64,000 nt of DNA from Vibrio cidicii (GCF_009763805.1 NZ_CP046804.1:62001-126000), one strand, 5' to 3'; shown: positions 9,845-21,676, counted from the first letter of the stretch. Made by a program: numbers and translations. Notes: generated from the sequence alone by a model not told the origin.

Positions 9845-9875
9845 AACTTACTACCGATAACTTACTACCGATAAC
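9845..9875 (+). repeat. 14-bp tandem duplication between aceB and aceA
   Basis: AACTTACTACCGAT occurs twice head to tail (9845-9858 and 9859-9872) and continues into AAC. Degenerate copies (ACTGATAACTGAAC) lie just upstream. It may be a slipped-strand repeat in a spacer; no function is evident. Confidence 0.7.
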
Positions 9876-9967
9876 GTGAACAACTTGAAGGCAGATAAGG
9901 AAGTACTGCCGGAGATATGGAAACTCAAAAGCGCCGTGAAGCGCCAATAATAAAGAGGGATAGACCA

Positions 9968-11278
9968 ATGACATTAACTCGCCGCCAACAAATCGAAGCT
10001 CTAGAAAAAGACTGGGCAACCAATCCTCGCTGGAAGCACGTTAAGCGTCCATACACCGCTGAAGAAGTGGTGGAGCTGCGTGGTTCTATTGTTCCTGCCA
10101 ACACGCTGGCCCAACGTGGTGCAGATAAGTTGTGGTCACTGGTCAACGGGAGCGCCAAAAAAGGTTATGTAAACTGTTTGGGCGCACTGACGGGGGGGCA
10201 GGCGGTTCAACAAGCGAAAGCGGGCATTGAAGCCATCTATCTGTCTGGTTGGCAGGTTGCAGCGGACAACAACACCGCATCCACCATGTACCCTGATCAG
10301 TCACTCTACCCAGTCGACTCGGTACCGTCAGTGGTGAAGCGCATTAACAACTCGTTCCGTCGTGCAGACCAAATTCAGTGGGCGAATGGTAAATCACCAG
10401 AAGAGGGTGGCATTGACTACTTCCTGCCGATTGTGGCTGACGCTGAAGCGGGCTTTGGTGGCGTATTGAACGCTTACGAGCTGATGAAATCGATGATTGA
10501 AGCGGGCGCAGCAGGCGTGCATTTTGAAGATCAGCTTGCATCGGTGAAGAAATGTGGCCACATGGGCGGCAAAGTATTAGTACCAACGCAAGAAGCGGTG
10601 CAAAAACTGGTAGCCGCTCGATTGGCCGCTGACGTTGCGGGCACGACGACGCTGGTTATTGCTCGTACCGACGCCAACGCAGCCGATCTGCTAACGTCGG
10701 ATTGTGACCCTTATGATGCTGATTTCATCGTTGGTGAGCGTACTCAAGAAGGCTTCTACCGCGTACGTGCCGGTATCGATCAGGCAATTTCTCGTGGTCT
10801 TGCTTACGCGCCTTACGCTGACCTTATCTGGTGTGAAACCGCCACACCATGTCTAGAAGAAGCGCGTAAGTTTGCAGAGGCTATTCATGCGCAATACCCA
10901 GAGCAACTGCTGGCGTACAACTGCTCGCCATCATTTAACTGGGAGAAAAACTTGGATGCCGAAACCATCGCCAAGTTCCAGCAAGAGCTCTCGGATATGG
11001 GCTACAAATATCAGTTCATTACTTTGGCGGGTATTCACAACATGTGGTTCAACATGTTTGAGCTGGCGCACGCTTACGCACAAGGCGAAGGGATGCGTCA
11101 CTATGTTGAGAAAGTGCAGCGTCCTGAGTTCCAAGCGGCGGAGAAAGGTTACACCTTCGTTGCGCACCAACAAGAAGTGGGAACTGGCTACTTTGACCGT
11201 ATGACCAATACCATTCAGGGCGGCAACTCTTCTGTTACGGCGCTCACGGGCTCAACCGAAGAAGATCAATTCCACTGA
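9968..11278 (+). CDS. aceA: Isocitrate lyase
   Basis: Splits isocitrate into glyoxylate and succinate, committing carbon to the glyoxylate bypass. The product has the catalytic KKCGHMGGK loop, FEDQ upstream of it, and [12 protein letters not shown] near the C-terminus. I choose ATG 9968 (436 residues), which follows AAGAGGGATAG and matches the E. coli N-terminus ([13 protein letters not shown]), over an in-frame ATG at 9917. It is co-oriented with aceB. No aceK follows; a CBS protein on the opposite strand does. Confidence 0.97.
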   Translation: MTLTRRQQIEALEKDWATNPRWKHVKRPYTAEEVVELRGSIVPANTLAQRGADKLWSLVNGSAKKGYVNCLGALTGGQAVQQAKAGIEAIYLSGWQVAADNNTASTMYPDQSLYPVDSVPSVVKRINNSFRRADQIQWANGKSPEEGGIDYFLPIVADAEAGFGGVLNAYELMKSMIEAGAAGVHFEDQLASVKKCGHMGGKVLVPTQEAVQKLVAARLAADVAGTTTLVIARTDANAADLLTSDCDPYDADFIVGERTQEGFYRVRAGIDQAISRGLAYAPYADLIWCETATPCLEEARKFAEAIHAQYPEQLLAYNCSPSFNWEKNLDAETIAKFQQELSDMGYKYQFITLAGIHNMWFNMFELAHAYAQGEGMRHYVEKVQRPEFQAAEKGYTFVAHQQEVGTGYFDRMTNTIQGGNSSVTALTGSTEEDQFH

Positions 11279-11298
11279 TATTAGCGAAAAGTGATTAA

Positions 11299-11321
11299 GA
11301 GCGGCTTCGGCCGCTCTTCTA
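11299..11321 (+). terminator. Probable terminator of aceBA
   Basis: AGAGCGGC / GCCGCTCT form an 8-bp stem with a short TTCG loop, followed by TCTATTGTT, just after the aceA stop. Confidence 0.7.
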
Positions 11322-11362
11322 TTGTTCAACGCTAGCAATGTATTTCGCAGCGATCTGGGCCT

Positions 11363-11818
11363 CTAAAGATCGTCTCCCACTTCCAGCTCGTCAGGCTCCA
11401 CTTCTTCTTGCAGTTCCAGTAAGTTAATCGCGATGGTGACAAAATCCGAGTCAGTAATAATACCCACCAATTGACCTCTATCGACCACAGGTAAACAGCC
11501 GACTTTATGTTTTTGCATGTACAGGGCGCTCTCTTTAAGCCCGGCCTTTGGCTCTGCGGTCATAATGCTGCTGTGCATCATTTCATAAAGTGGCGTATCG
11601 TCGGTGTAGGATTGATCGGCGGGCGCGTTGTGTAAGCTGGATTCTTGCGCCGCGAGAATATCGCGTTGGGTTACGATTCCCAGCAAGCATTTATTCGCGT
11701 CAACAATCGGGATGTGTCTGATGTCGAGTGCGGCCATCATGTTGCGCGCATCTGCGAGGGTATGCGAACGCAACAAGGTATGAGGGTTGCGAGTCATCAT
11801 ATCTTCTACTTTGATCAT
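11363..11818 (-). CDS. CBS domain-pair protein
   Basis: 151-residue protein made of two CBS motifs: residues about 7-60 (EDMMTRNPHTLLRSHTLADA to LLGIVTQRDILA) and about 80-135 (SSIMTAEPKAGLKESALYM to LVGIITDSDFVTIAI). An acidic tail follows. CBS pairs bind adenine nucleotides and regulate partner enzymes or channels, but free-standing ones rarely have a known partner. It converges on aceA and diverges from the secreted protease. The function is not assigned. Confidence 0.88.
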   Translation of the reverse strand: MIKVEDMMTRNPHTLLRSHTLADARNMMAALDIRHIPIVDANKCLLGIVTQRDILAAQESSLHNAPADQSYTDDTPLYEMMHSSIMTAEPKAGLKESALYMQKHKVGCLPVVDRGQLVGIITDSDFVTIAINLLELQEEVEPDELEVGDDL

Positions 11819-12057
11819 GGTGTCCTCCAGTCGTTCCGTTCTTCCTTTTTACTATAGAAACAAATGGCATAAATATCTGGGAGCCAACGCGTTTTTCCAC
11901 AACAAATTTGCTGCGAGTCAGTTGGCATTTTGTGCGCAATCCCAGCACTGGCAACGGCGCAAGAGAGGATACTCCTCGCACATTTTTCGGCCGGGGATTT
12001 CCCTGTCGAAGAGTCTGGCTGAATATGAGCGCAGTTGAGCTATCAGTGGTCTTTATT

Positions 12058-13248
12058 ATGTGGAAAAAAACACTTCTTTTGGCGGGCGCTTGGGTAGTCT
12101 GTGCTAGCGCCCAAGCCATCATTCTCGGAGAAAACGATCCAGACGCCAGTTTTCGAGTGACGATTCGCTCAAGCAACATGGCCGAATTTCCGGTTTGCGG
12201 TGGCACTATGGTGTCAGAGCGCTGGGTATTGACGGCGGCGCATTGTGTGGTCATGGGCGAAGGCACCGATCTCGCCAGCTATTTTGTCACCAAACCTTAT
12301 CAGATCTCGGTCACGGCACGCACGGCGGATCTTAATCAGTCGCAGATAGAGAATTACTTTCATGTCTCTCACGTCGTGGTTCATCCAAGCTACACACGCT
12401 TGAGCGAATACAAAAAGGGCAGTGACGGTCAGATGACCTTGGTGAGCACCAGCCTGGATAGTGATGTCGCGTTGCTGTATCTCGATCGGCCAGTGACGGG
12501 GGTCGCGTTATCTTCATTGCCGACAATGGAAGAGATGCGCCAAATTGAAACCCGACTCAACAGCCAGTGGGATGATGAATTTGCCACCAACCTGCGACCC
12601 AAAAATGTCACCGCATCGGGGTGGGGTGCAACCGTTGCCAACGCATCCACTCCTTCGCCTACACTGCAGAAAACGCAGTTAACCTACTTGCCAATTACGA
12701 ACTGCTATCAGCGCTTAGAACTGGGTAACGACTTGCCGGGAATCATTGAAGCGCCAACCAATGTGAGCAAAATCTGCACTATGGCCAATGAAGTATTGCC
12801 TTGGAACCCTGATGAGAGAACGCAATACGGAAATAATGTGTGTAAAGGCGATAGTGGTGGCCCTTTGCTGGATGATGTCACTGGCAAACAGATTGGTATC
12901 GTCAGCGGAATTCCACTGTTAACGCCAACTTGCGCGGCGGTGACGTTGCCAAGCTTTTATACCAAAGTAAGTACCTACTACGATTGGATAGTCGGCTACG
13001 TCAATGCCGAGAATCCGCCAGCTTCACCGATCCTGCCGCCCGATTTTATCCGCAACTATACCGCTGACAATGGCAGTGATACGGGCAGTGACAACGGAGG
13101 AGGGAATGACAATGCGTCCGGTGATTGTCACGGTGGCATCTCCACCAACAGCTGTCAATTTACCGGTAAAGCCCAAGGCGGTGGTAGTGTCCACTATCTG
13201 TGGGTGCTGAGTCTTTTTGCCGCGCGGGTCTTCAGAACAAAACGCTAA
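12058..13248 (+). CDS. Secreted trypsin-like serine protease with GlyGly-CTERM tail
   Basis: S1-family protease. The frame is open from further upstream, but ATG 12058 puts a classic signal peptide first (KKTLLLAGAWVVCASAQA). The triad is visible as TAAHC (His), DSDVALLYL (Asp) and CKGDSGGPLL (Ser). After the protease domain (to about residue 325) comes a Gly/Asn/Asp-rich linker, then GGGSVHYLWVLSLFAARVF and basic residues. This is the GlyGly-CTERM arrangement of proteins exported by the type II system and cut by rhombosortase, as in the Ves proteases of V. cholerae. Which Ves protein it corresponds to is uncertain. Confidence 0.9.
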   Translation: MWKKTLLLAGAWVVCASAQAIILGENDPDASFRVTIRSSNMAEFPVCGGTMVSERWVLTAAHCVVMGEGTDLASYFVTKPYQISVTARTADLNQSQIENYFHVSHVVVHPSYTRLSEYKKGSDGQMTLVSTSLDSDVALLYLDRPVTGVALSSLPTMEEMRQIETRLNSQWDDEFATNLRPKNVTASGWGATVANASTPSPTLQKTQLTYLPITNCYQRLELGNDLPGIIEAPTNVSKICTMANEVLPWNPDERTQYGNNVCKGDSGGPLLDDVTGKQIGIVSGIPLLTPTCAAVTLPSFYTKVSTYYDWIVGYVNAENPPASPILPPDFIRNYTADNGSDTGSDNGGGNDNASGDCHGGISTNSCQFTGKAQGGGSVHYLWVLSLFAARVFRTKR

Positions 13249-13258
13249 TGCTTCATTC

Positions 13259-13290
13259 ACTCAGCGAGACTGTTGTGCTCGCTGAGTGCT
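13259..13290 (+). terminator. Hairpin after the serine protease gene
   Basis: ACTCAGCGAG and CTCGCTGAGT form a 10-bp stem with a short loop, followed by GCTTGTTT. The T run is imperfect, so its strength as a terminator is uncertain. Confidence 0.65.
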
Positions 13291-13348
13291 TGTTTACGCC
13301 TCAGCTTAAGTTTGGCGAGGCTTGTTACACTCTCGCCGAGAACTTTGC

Positions 13349-13376
13349 TTGCTATTGAACCTTGTCGCTCTATACT
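13349..13376 (+). promoter_or_regulatory. Candidate sigma-70 promoter for queA-tgt-yajC-secDF
   Basis: TTGCTA (13349-13354) and TATACT (13371-13376) are separated by 16 bp and lie 72 bp before queA. Picked by eye. Confidence 0.45.
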
Positions 13377-13447
13377 ACCCCACTGCGAAAAATTCACTCG
13401 CATTATAATGACGTTAAACCTCAGAAGAATTTACCAAGAGCAGTAGC

Positions 13448-14500
13448 ATGCAAGTTTCAGATTTTCACTTCGACTTACCTGACGAACTGATCGCCCGTTA
13501 TCCTCAACCAGAGCGCACGGCCAGTCGTTTACTTCAGCTAAATGGCAACACTGGCGAGGTAAAAGATGGCACCTTTAAAGATGTGTTGGACTTAGTTCAG
13601 CCGGGGGATTTAGTGGTGTTTAACAATACCCGAGTGATCCCGGCGCGGATGTTTGGCCGTAAAGCCTCGGGCGGTAAACTGGAAGTGCTGGTGGAGCGGA
13701 TGCTTGATGACAAACGTCTGCTTGCGCATGTTCGCTGTTCTAAATCGCCCAAACCGGGCAGCACCGTCATTCTGGGTGAAAACGACCAGTACAGTGCGGA
13801 GATGGTCGCGCGTCATGGTGCCTTGTTTGAGCTCAAGCTCAACGGCGATAAAACGCTATTAGAGGTGCTGGAAGAGATTGGCCACATGCCCCTTCCTCCG
13901 TACATCGACCGCCCAGACGAAGATGCGGATAAAGAGCGCTATCAAACCGTTTACAACCAGAAACCCGGAGCGGTTGCCGCGCCAACGGCTGGATTGCATT
14001 TTGACGCGCAATTGCTGGAACAAATGCAAGCCAAAGGTGTCGAACTGGCTTACGTGACTTTGCATGTTGGGGCGGGGACTTTCCAGCCAGTGAAGGTCGA
14101 CAATATTCACGACCATCACATGCACGCCGAGTACGCGGAAGTGCCGCAAGAGGTGGTGGATGCCATTGCGGCGACCAAAGCACGTGGTGGACGCATTATC
14201 GCGGTCGGTACCACGTCGGTACGCTCCTTGGAAAGTGCCGCGCAAGATGCGCTGAAAAAAGGCACTGAGCTCGCGCCATTTTTTGCCGATACCGAGATCT
14301 TCATCTACCCGGGTTATCAATACCAGCTGGTCGATTGTTTGATCACCAATTTCCACTTGCCAGAGTCGACGCTCATCATGTTAGTGAGTGCGTTTGCAGG
14401 TTACGGGAACACCATGAATGCATACAAGCATGCGGTGGACAACCAATATCGCTTCTTCTCTTATGGTGATGCGATGTTTATTGAAAAAAAGACTTGCTAA
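13448..14500 (+). CDS. queA: S-adenosylmethionine:tRNA ribosyltransferase-isomerase QueA
   Basis: Builds epoxyqueuosine in tRNA by transferring the ribosyl group of SAM to preQ1. The 350-residue product has family landmarks [47 protein letters not shown] and [17 protein letters not shown]. It is the first gene of a run with tgt, yajC, secD and secF, the usual order in gammaproteobacteria. The frame is intact despite a seven-A run near the 3' end. Confidence 0.97.
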   Translation: MQVSDFHFDLPDELIARYPQPERTASRLLQLNGNTGEVKDGTFKDVLDLVQPGDLVVFNNTRVIPARMFGRKASGGKLEVLVERMLDDKRLLAHVRCSKSPKPGSTVILGENDQYSAEMVARHGALFELKLNGDKTLLEVLEEIGHMPLPPYIDRPDEDADKERYQTVYNQKPGAVAAPTAGLHFDAQLLEQMQAKGVELAYVTLHVGAGTFQPVKVDNIHDHHMHAEYAEVPQEVVDAIAATKARGGRIIAVGTTSVRSLESAAQDALKKGTELAPFFADTEIFIYPGYQYQLVDCLITNFHLPESTLIMLVSAFAGYGNTMNAYKHAVDNQYRFFSYGDAMFIEKKTC

Positions 14501-14571
14501 GCGCGGCAGACTCGCCGCGTGAACCAATTACGAGTGCTAGCAGAAAGCTAGAGGGGCTACCGCCATGGTAA

Positions 14572-15798
<1,227 letters not shown>

Positions 15799-15915
15799 TT
15801 TCGTAAAAGTAAAAAAATGTAGCGTCATCTTGTTTTTGTGAGCGACTTCGCTTGAAAATAAGGTGGCGTTACCCAATTTGTTGGATTATCAATAAAAAAT
15901 AATGAGGATGTTTTA

Positions 15916-16245
15916 ATGTTTATCTCTCAAGCTCACGCTGCGGCAGAAGGTGCACCACAAGGTGGTGGTTTCGAAATGCTGATCATGCTCGGCATGTTTG
16001 CCGTTATCTTTTACTTCATGATTTACCGCCCTCAAGCGAAGCGTGTTAAAGAGCACAAAAGCTTAATGGCGGCGATGGGTAAAGGCGACGAAGTGCTTAC
16101 TAGTGGTGGTCTGGTGGGTAAAATCACCAAAATCGCAGAAGACAACGATTTCATTTCAATCGAGTTGAACACCAACAACGAAGTCGTGATCAAAAAGGAC
16201 TTTGTTACCGCAGTGCTACCAAAAGGTACGCTTAAATCTCTATAA
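15916..16245 (+). CDS. yajC: Preprotein translocase subunit YajC
   Basis: Small Sec accessory subunit that associates with SecD/SecF. The 109-residue product has one membrane segment (LIMLGMFAVIFYFMIYRP) and the conserved cytosolic domain QAKRVKEHKSLMAAMGKGDEV. It lies between tgt and secD, with an AATGAGGATG ribosome region, and is co-oriented with both. Confidence 0.95.
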   Translation: MFISQAHAAAEGAPQGGGFEMLIMLGMFAVIFYFMIYRPQAKRVKEHKSLMAAMGKGDEVLTSGGLVGKITKIAEDNDFISIELNTNNEVVIKKDFVTAVLPKGTLKSL

Positions 16246-16267
16246 AAACAGCTAGAGGATCCTCGCT

Positions 16268-18125
16268 GTGCTAAACCGTTACCCATTGTGGAAGTACTTG
16301 ATGGTGGTGTTAACCATCGCTATCGCTGCCTTGTACGCACTTCCAAATATCTACGGTGAAGATCCGGCTATTCAAGTTACAGGGGCGCGTGGCGCCTCTG
16401 TAGATATGTCAACGCTGGATGCTGTCACTAACGCTCTTACCAAAGAGAACCTTACCCACAAATCGATTGCCCTAGAAAATGGCTCGATTCTTGTCCGTTT
16501 CAATGATACCGACACCCAATTGAGTGCTCGCGATGTCGTCAGTGAAGCGCTTGGCAAAGACAAGATTGTCGCGCTTAACTTGGCGCCTTCTACTCCTGAT
16601 TGGCTGGAATCTATCGGCGCTGCGCCGATGAAGCTTGGTCTTGACCTACGTGGTGGTGTGCATTTCCTGATGGAAGTGGACATGGACGCCGCGATGGAGA
16701 AGCTAGTCGGTCAGCAAGAAGAAGCATTTCGTAGCGAGCTGCGCGATGCCAAAATCCGTTACCGTTTCTATTCGTCCAACAGGTAAACAAGCGGTTGAAG
16801 TGTTGCTGCGTGATGCAGAGCAAGTGACCGAAGCGAAACAACTTTTGGTCAAAAATCATCCAGACATGACGTTTGTTGAGTCAACGGAAGATGGTCGCTA
16901 TGGGTTGATTGCTACCTTTACCGAAGCGCGTCTGCAAGAGATCCGCAATTATGCGGTTGAGCAGAACATTACCATTTTACGTAACCGTGTGAACGAGCTC
17001 GGTGTGGCGGAGCCTTTGGTTCAACGTCAAGGCGCGAGCCGCATCGTAGTTGAGCTGCCAGGGGTGCAAGACACTGCACGCGCGAAAGAAATTTTGGGCG
17101 CGACGGCAACACTTGAGTTTCGTGAAGTGGATGATAAAGCTGACCTAGCGGCGGCGGCGAGTGGCCGTGCACCAGCAGGCAGTGAAATCAAAACGGATCG
17201 TAATGGTCGTCCTGTCGTGTTGAAGAAACGGGTAATTCTCGGTGGTGCAAGCATCACCGACGCCAGTTCCAGTACCGACGAATACGGCCGTCCACAGGTT
17301 AATATTTCGCTCGATAGCGAAGGTGGCAATAAAATGTCCGCCTTCTCGAAGAAGAACATCGGTAAGCTGATGGCGACGGTGTTTGCGGAATACAAAGACA
17401 GTGGTCGTCGTACACCAGAAGGCAAAGTGATTCTCACTAAGCATGAAGAAGTGATCAACCAAGCGACTATTCAGTCGGCGCTAGGACGCAATTTCCGCAT
17501 TACCGGGATCGATTCTGCCGCTGAAGCGCACAACTTGGCGCTGCTATTACGCGCTGGTGCGCTGATTGCACCGATCTCCATCGTTGAAGAACGTACCATC
17601 GGCCCGTCAATGGGTCAGCAGAACATCGACATGGGTATCCAAGCGTGTATCTGGGGTATGGTGGCGGTCATGCTATTTACTCTGCTTTACTATCGTAAGT
17701 TTGGCTTGATTGCCAATGTGGCGCTGATGGCGAACTTGGTACTGATTATTGGTGTGATGTCGATGATTCCGGGTGCGACCATGACCCTACCGGGTATTGC
17801 GGGTATTGTTCTTACTGTCGGTATGGCGGTCGACGCCAACGTGCTGATCTTTGAGCGTATCCGTGAAGAGCTGCGCGAAGGGCGTAATCCTCAGCAAGCC
17901 ATTCACCAAGGATATGCGAATGCGTTTAGCACCATCGCCGACGCCAACATCACCACTTTGATCACGGCGATTATTTTGTTCGCCGTTGGTACTGGGGCGA
18001 TCAAAGGCTTTGCGGTGACGTTATCTATCGGTATTTTAACCTCCATGTTTACGGCCATCATCGGTACGCGTTGTATTGTCAACCTACTGTACGGCGGCAA
18101 ACGTATTAATAAACTGTCGATCTAA
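16268..18125 (+). CDS. secD: Protein translocase subunit SecD (frameshifted in this assembly)
   Basis: Uses the proton gradient to help late steps of Sec export. Starts at GTG 16268 after AGAGGATC. It has one N-terminal membrane span, the [13 protein letters not shown] motif, a large periplasmic domain, and a C-terminal five-span domain with [16 protein letters not shown]. The frame breaks at TTT 16765-16767. Reading GTTTC as GTTC gives [13 protein letters not shown] and a 618-residue SecD. secF starts 14 bp after its stop. SecD is needed for normal growth, so the break is most likely an error. Confidence 0.93.
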
Positions 18126-18139
18126 GGCTGGGAATTGTA

Positions 18140-19088
18140 ATGTTTCAGATTCTAAAAGCAGACAAAGCGATCGACTTTATGCGTTGGTCGAAATTCGCAT
18201 TCGCGTTGTCGATTGTGATGATTGGGGCGTCGATCTTTACCCTCTCCACTAAGTGGTTGAACTGGGGATTGGACTTTACCGGTGGTACCTTGATTGAAGT
18301 AGGCTTTGAACAGCCTGCCAATCTGGAAGATATCCGTCGTGCACTTGAAAGCAAAGGTTTTGCCGATGCGACAGTACAAAACTTCGGTTCAGCGCGTGAC
18401 GTGATGGTTCGTTTGCGCCCTCGTGAAGATGTCGCGGGTGAGACGCTGGGCAACCAGATTTTAAATGCGATTAAAGAAGGTACTGGCAAAAACGTTGAGA
18501 TGCGCCGTATTGAGTTTCGTCGGTCCAAACGTGGGTGATGAGCTCACTGAAGCGGGTGGTCTGGCGATTTTGGTCTCTTTGCTGTGTATTTTGCTCTATG
18601 TCTCGATGCGTTTTGAATGGCGTCTGGCTGCGGGTGCGGTAATGGCATTAGCGCACGACGTAATCATTACGTTGGGTGTTTTCTCCATGATGCAAATCGA
18701 AGTGGATCTTACTATCGTGGCCGCTTTGTTGACGGTAGTGGGGTACTCGCTAAACGATACGATTGTGGTATTTGACCGTATTCGTGAGAACTTCCGCAAA
18801 ATGCGTAAAGGCGAACCTGCCGATATTATGGATAGCTCGATTACCCAAACGTTGAGTCGTACGTTGATTACATCTGGTACGACCTTGTTTGTGGTCATTG
18901 CACTGTTTGCGCAGGGTGGGGCACTGATCCACGGATTTGCGACGGCATTGCTACTGGGCATCACCGTTGGTACTTACTCTTCTATCTACGTAGCTTCGGC
19001 GCTGGCGCTGAAACTCGGCATTCAGAAAGAACACCTGATGCCGCCGCAAGTGGAAAAAGAAGGTGCAGAGTTCGAAGAACTGCCTTAA
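18140..19088 (+). CDS. secF: Protein translocase subunit SecF (frameshifted in this assembly)
   Basis: Partner of SecD in the Sec accessory complex. The N-terminal part has a membrane span and the [12 protein letters not shown] motif; the C-terminal part has [20 protein letters not shown] and the paired transmembrane helices of the RND fold. The frame breaks at TTT 18515-18517. Reading GTTTC as GTTC gives [13 protein letters not shown] and a 315-residue protein, the usual SecF length. A strong terminator follows. Confidence 0.93.
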
Positions 19089-19109
19089 CCGATTTACCGC
19101 ATAAAACGC

Positions 19110-19140
19110 AAAAGCCGCTGCCAACCACAGCGGCTTTTTT
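19110..19140 (+). terminator. Rho-independent terminator after secF
   Basis: AAAAGCCGCTG and CAGCGGCTTTT form an 11-bp stem with a seven-base loop, followed by a T run. It ends the queA-secF run. Confidence 0.9.
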
Positions 19141-19184
19141 CTATCTTGCGGTATAGGGTTGGCTTTATTGATGTTGGGGCGAAA

Positions 19185-19215
19185 ATAAAAAAGCCCCAAC
19201 CTAGCGGAAGGGGCT
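19185..19215 (-). terminator. Rho-independent terminator after suhB
   Basis: On the minus strand, AGCCCC and GGGGCT form a stem followed by a T run (A run at 19185-19191 on the plus strand), just after the suhB stop. Confidence 0.85.
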
Positions 19216-19248
19216 CATTCAAAAGTAATCAGCGTGACGGGCTATGGA

Positions 19249-20052
19249 TTACTTAAGAATTGCGTCGTTACCGTTCTCACGGATGTGTTTCAGCAGTGAT
19301 TTAACGCCGCGCGCACTTGAAGCAACGACGTTACCTGATTTCAGGTATTCTGTACCGCCGGCAAAGTCAGTGATGATCGCGCCCGCTTCACGTGCGATCA
19401 GCTCACCCGCTGCGATGTCCCAAGGTTTTAGGCCAAGCTCAAAGTAACCGTCAACGCGGCCAGCGGCAACGTAACAAAGATCCAGCGCAGCAGAGCCAGC
19501 GCGACGGAAGTCTGCGACTTCAACAAACATGGCAGACATGATTTTGAAGTAAGATTCAGAATGTTGCTTCTGTTTGAATGGGAAACCGGTTGCGATAATC
19601 GCACCTTGCAGATCTTTGGGTTGTTTTACACGGATACGTGCGCTGTTGAGCTGTGCACCTGAACCACGTTGAGCGGTGAACAGTTCATTTTGCATTGGGT
19701 CGTAAACACAAGCGACTTCAGTTTTGCCTTTGATGCGCACGGCGATAGAAACCGCGAAATGAGGAATGCCTTTGACAAAGTTGGTGGTGCCATCCAGTGG
19801 GTCGATGATCCATTGTACGTCTTTATCTTTACCATCAATCGTGCCGTTTTCTTCAGCGATGATGCAGTGCTCTGGGTAAGAGTTTTTAATAGTATCGATA
19901 ATGATCGTTTCTGCTTCTTTGTCTACGTTGGTCACAAAGTCGTTTGTGCCTTTTAGCGTAGATTCAATTTTCTCAACGTTTTCTAGTGATTTAGCAATAT
20001 GGTTGCCTGCTTTTCGCGCAGCGCGAATAGCAATGTTTAGCATTGGATGCAT
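19249..20052 (-). CDS. suhB: Inositol-1-monophosphatase SuhB
   Basis: Inositol monophosphatase family; in E. coli SuhB also joins the rRNA antitermination complex. The start ATG 20052 gives MHPMLNIAIRAARKAGN, matching the E. coli N-terminus, and 267 residues. Metal and substrate motifs are VTNVDKEAE, EENG, IDPLDGTTNFVKG and RRAGSAALDLCYVA. It diverges from trmJ across a 243-bp gap in which I see no gene. Confidence 0.96.
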   Translation of the reverse strand: MHPMLNIAIRAARKAGNHIAKSLENVEKIESTLKGTNDFVTNVDKEAETIIIDTIKNSYPEHCIIAEENGTIDGKDKDVQWIIDPLDGTTNFVKGIPHFAVSIAVRIKGKTEVACVYDPMQNELFTAQRGSGAQLNSARIRVKQPKDLQGAIIATGFPFKQKQHSESYFKIMSAMFVEVADFRRAGSAALDLCYVAAGRVDGYFELGLKPWDIAAGELIAREAGAIITDFAGGTEYLKSGNVVASSARGVKSLLKHIRENGNDAILK

Positions 20053-20295
20053 ACGAATTTCCCAACGGATGTTAAAGAACAAATGAAAGCGGCGGCGAGT
20101 ATACCAGAGAAAAATGAAATGTGAAGTGGCGATTTTTTAATCGGTGCTCCTTGCTTGATGTGATGAGTATCAAGAAAACGCAGCTCTACGCTCTTCGACC
20201 GAGCGATTAATTCCCTGCATGCCGCCAACAACCTAGGGCGCTAGCGAAAAATGTGCTAACATCCTGCGGTTTTAAATCAGGTGCCAAAAATTCGC

Positions 20296-21027
20296 ATGTT
20301 AGATCAGGTCAAAGTTGTTCTCGTCGGAACGTCCCACTCAGGTAATATCGGCTCTGCCGCTCGCGCAATGAAAGTGATGGGCCTTAGCCAATTGGTTCTC
20401 GTACAACCGGAATGCGAAGTGGACGCCCAAGCGATTGCGCTGGCCTCTGGTGCCTCTGATGTAGCTTTGAATGCGCGTATTGTTTCTTCTTTAGAAGAGG
20501 CAGTGAGCGACTGCGCTTTGGTTGTTGGCTCTAGTGCTCGCTCGCGTACTTTGGAATGGCCGATGCTTGAGCCAAGAGAGTGCGGTGAGAAGATGATCCA
20601 AGAAAGCAAGCAAGGTGCGGTGGCCCTGGTTTTTGGTCGCGAGCGTACTGGCTTGACCAACGAAGAACTGCAAAAGTGTCACTACCACGTCTGCATTCCA
20701 GCCAATCCAGAGTACAGCTCATTAAATCTTGCCATGGCGGTACAAACGCTCAGCTATGAAGTGCGTATGGCGTACCTGAATGATCAGCAAAGCCAGTACG
20801 TAGCAAGTGCTGAAGTAGAATATCCTCGACACAAAGAGTTAGAACTTTTCTATCAACATCTCGAAAAGGTGATGCTGGCAAGTGAGTTCATCAGTCCCGA
20901 TCAACCTAATCAAGTGATGAACAAAATGCGTCGTCTGTTCAGTCGTGCTCGTCCGGAAGCGCAAGAGCTTAACATTCTGCGCGGCGTGCTGACAGCGATT
21001 GAAAAATCGCAACTGAATAAAAAATAA
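20296..21027 (+). CDS. trmJ: tRNA (cytidine/uridine-2'-O-)-methyltransferase TrmJ
   Basis: SPOUT methyltransferase that modifies position 32 of several tRNAs. I choose ATG 20296 (243 residues, [19 protein letters not shown]), close to the E. coli protein; a GTG at 20281 would add five residues. The knotted SAM site is visible as [17 protein letters not shown] and [17 protein letters not shown]. It lies directly upstream of iscR, as in many gammaproteobacteria. Confidence 0.95.
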   Translation: MLDQVKVVLVGTSHSGNIGSAARAMKVMGLSQLVLVQPECEVDAQAIALASGASDVALNARIVSSLEEAVSDCALVVGSSARSRTLEWPMLEPRECGEKMIQESKQGAVALVFGRERTGLTNEELQKCHYHVCIPANPEYSSLNLAMAVQTLSYEVRMAYLNDQQSQYVASAEVEYPRHKELELFYQHLEKVMLASEFISPDQPNQVMNKMRRLFSRARPEAQELNILRGVLTAIEKSQLNKK

Positions 21028-21044
21028 CCCTTAAAAATTAAGGG
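21028..21044 (+). terminator. Small hairpin after trmJ
   Basis: CCCTTAA and TTAAGGG pair around an AAA loop right after the trmJ stop. There is no long T run, so termination would be weak. Confidence 0.45.
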
Positions 21045-21048
21045 ATGA

Positions 21049-21098
21049 ATACCTGAGTAAAATAGTCAAATAAATACTTGACCGTTTTGGTCGGGTAT
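21049..21098 (+). promoter_or_regulatory. Two abutting type-1 IscR-like operators and isc promoter
   Basis: Two 25-bp elements lie end to end at 21049-21073 (starts ATACCTGAG, contains AGTCAAAT) and 21074-21098 (starts ATACTTGAC, ends GGTCGGGTAT). Both fit the type-1 IscR pattern (ATA..YYGA, T-rich centre, AGTC..TAT), the second almost as a perfect palindrome. TTGACC at 21078-21083 inside the second box can serve as the -35 element. This predicts repression by [2Fe-2S]-IscR, as in E. coli. Confidence 0.8.
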
Positions 21099-21139
21099 GG
21101 AAAAATGTATCCATTGTAAAAGTGTGGATACGGTGTGTT

Positions 21140-21646
21140 ATGAAACTGACCTCTAAAGGAAGATATGCGGTAACAGCAATGCTGGATGTGGCGCTGCATT
21201 CGCAAAAAAGTCCTGTTCCTCTGGCTGACATTTCTGAGCGTCAGGGGATTTCGCTCTCTTATCTTGAGCAGCTTTTTTCTAAATTGCGTAAAGCAGGCTT
21301 AGTTGCCAGTGTGCGTGGTCCTGGTGGTGGTTACCGCCTAGGCGCTGATGCTTTCTCCATTTCTATTGGTACGGTGATCGCGGCGGTTGATGAGTCGGTT
21401 GATGCGACCAAGTGTCAAGGCAAAGGTGACTGCCAAGGCGGCACGCGTTGCCTAACACACACACTATGGCGTGATTTAAGCTCGCGTATTAGTGACTTCT
21501 TGAACAACATCACTCTTGGTGAGCTGATGAGTGACAATGAAGTCCTCGAAATTTCTGACCGTCAGGAGATAACCCTAGCGGTAAATCATGGGTTGGCTAA
21601 CAAAAATACAAGCACCGCGCCCATCGGTGTAAATTTCCGCTCTTAA
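21140..21646 (+). CDS. iscR: Fe-S cluster regulator IscR
   Basis: Rrf2-family regulator that senses cluster supply and controls the isc operon. ATG 21140 gives 168 residues beginning [19 protein letters not shown]; the in-frame GTG at 21122 lies too close to the promoter. It has a winged helix ([27 protein letters not shown]) and the three ligand cysteines in the segment [13 protein letters not shown]. It is the first gene of the isc operon and sits 41 bp after the second IscR box. Confidence 0.97.
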   Translation: MKLTSKGRYAVTAMLDVALHSQKSPVPLADISERQGISLSYLEQLFSKLRKAGLVASVRGPGGGYRLGADAFSISIGTVIAAVDESVDATKCQGKGDCQGGTRCLTHTLWRDLSSRISDFLNNITLGELMSDNEVLEISDRQEITLAVNHGLANKNTSTAPIGVNFRS

Positions 21647-21676
21647 GCGGTCAGCATGTTTACATTGGAGTGAAGA

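Noticed and set aside
11700..12266. 188-codon minus-strand ORF over the CBS gene start and the protease start
   Set aside because: It overlaps two real genes in other frames. Its composition is that of a shadow frame, and no ribosome site was seen.
13859..14356. Minus-strand ORFs inside queA
   Set aside because: queA is complete with all family motifs; the antisense frames are by-products of codon bias.
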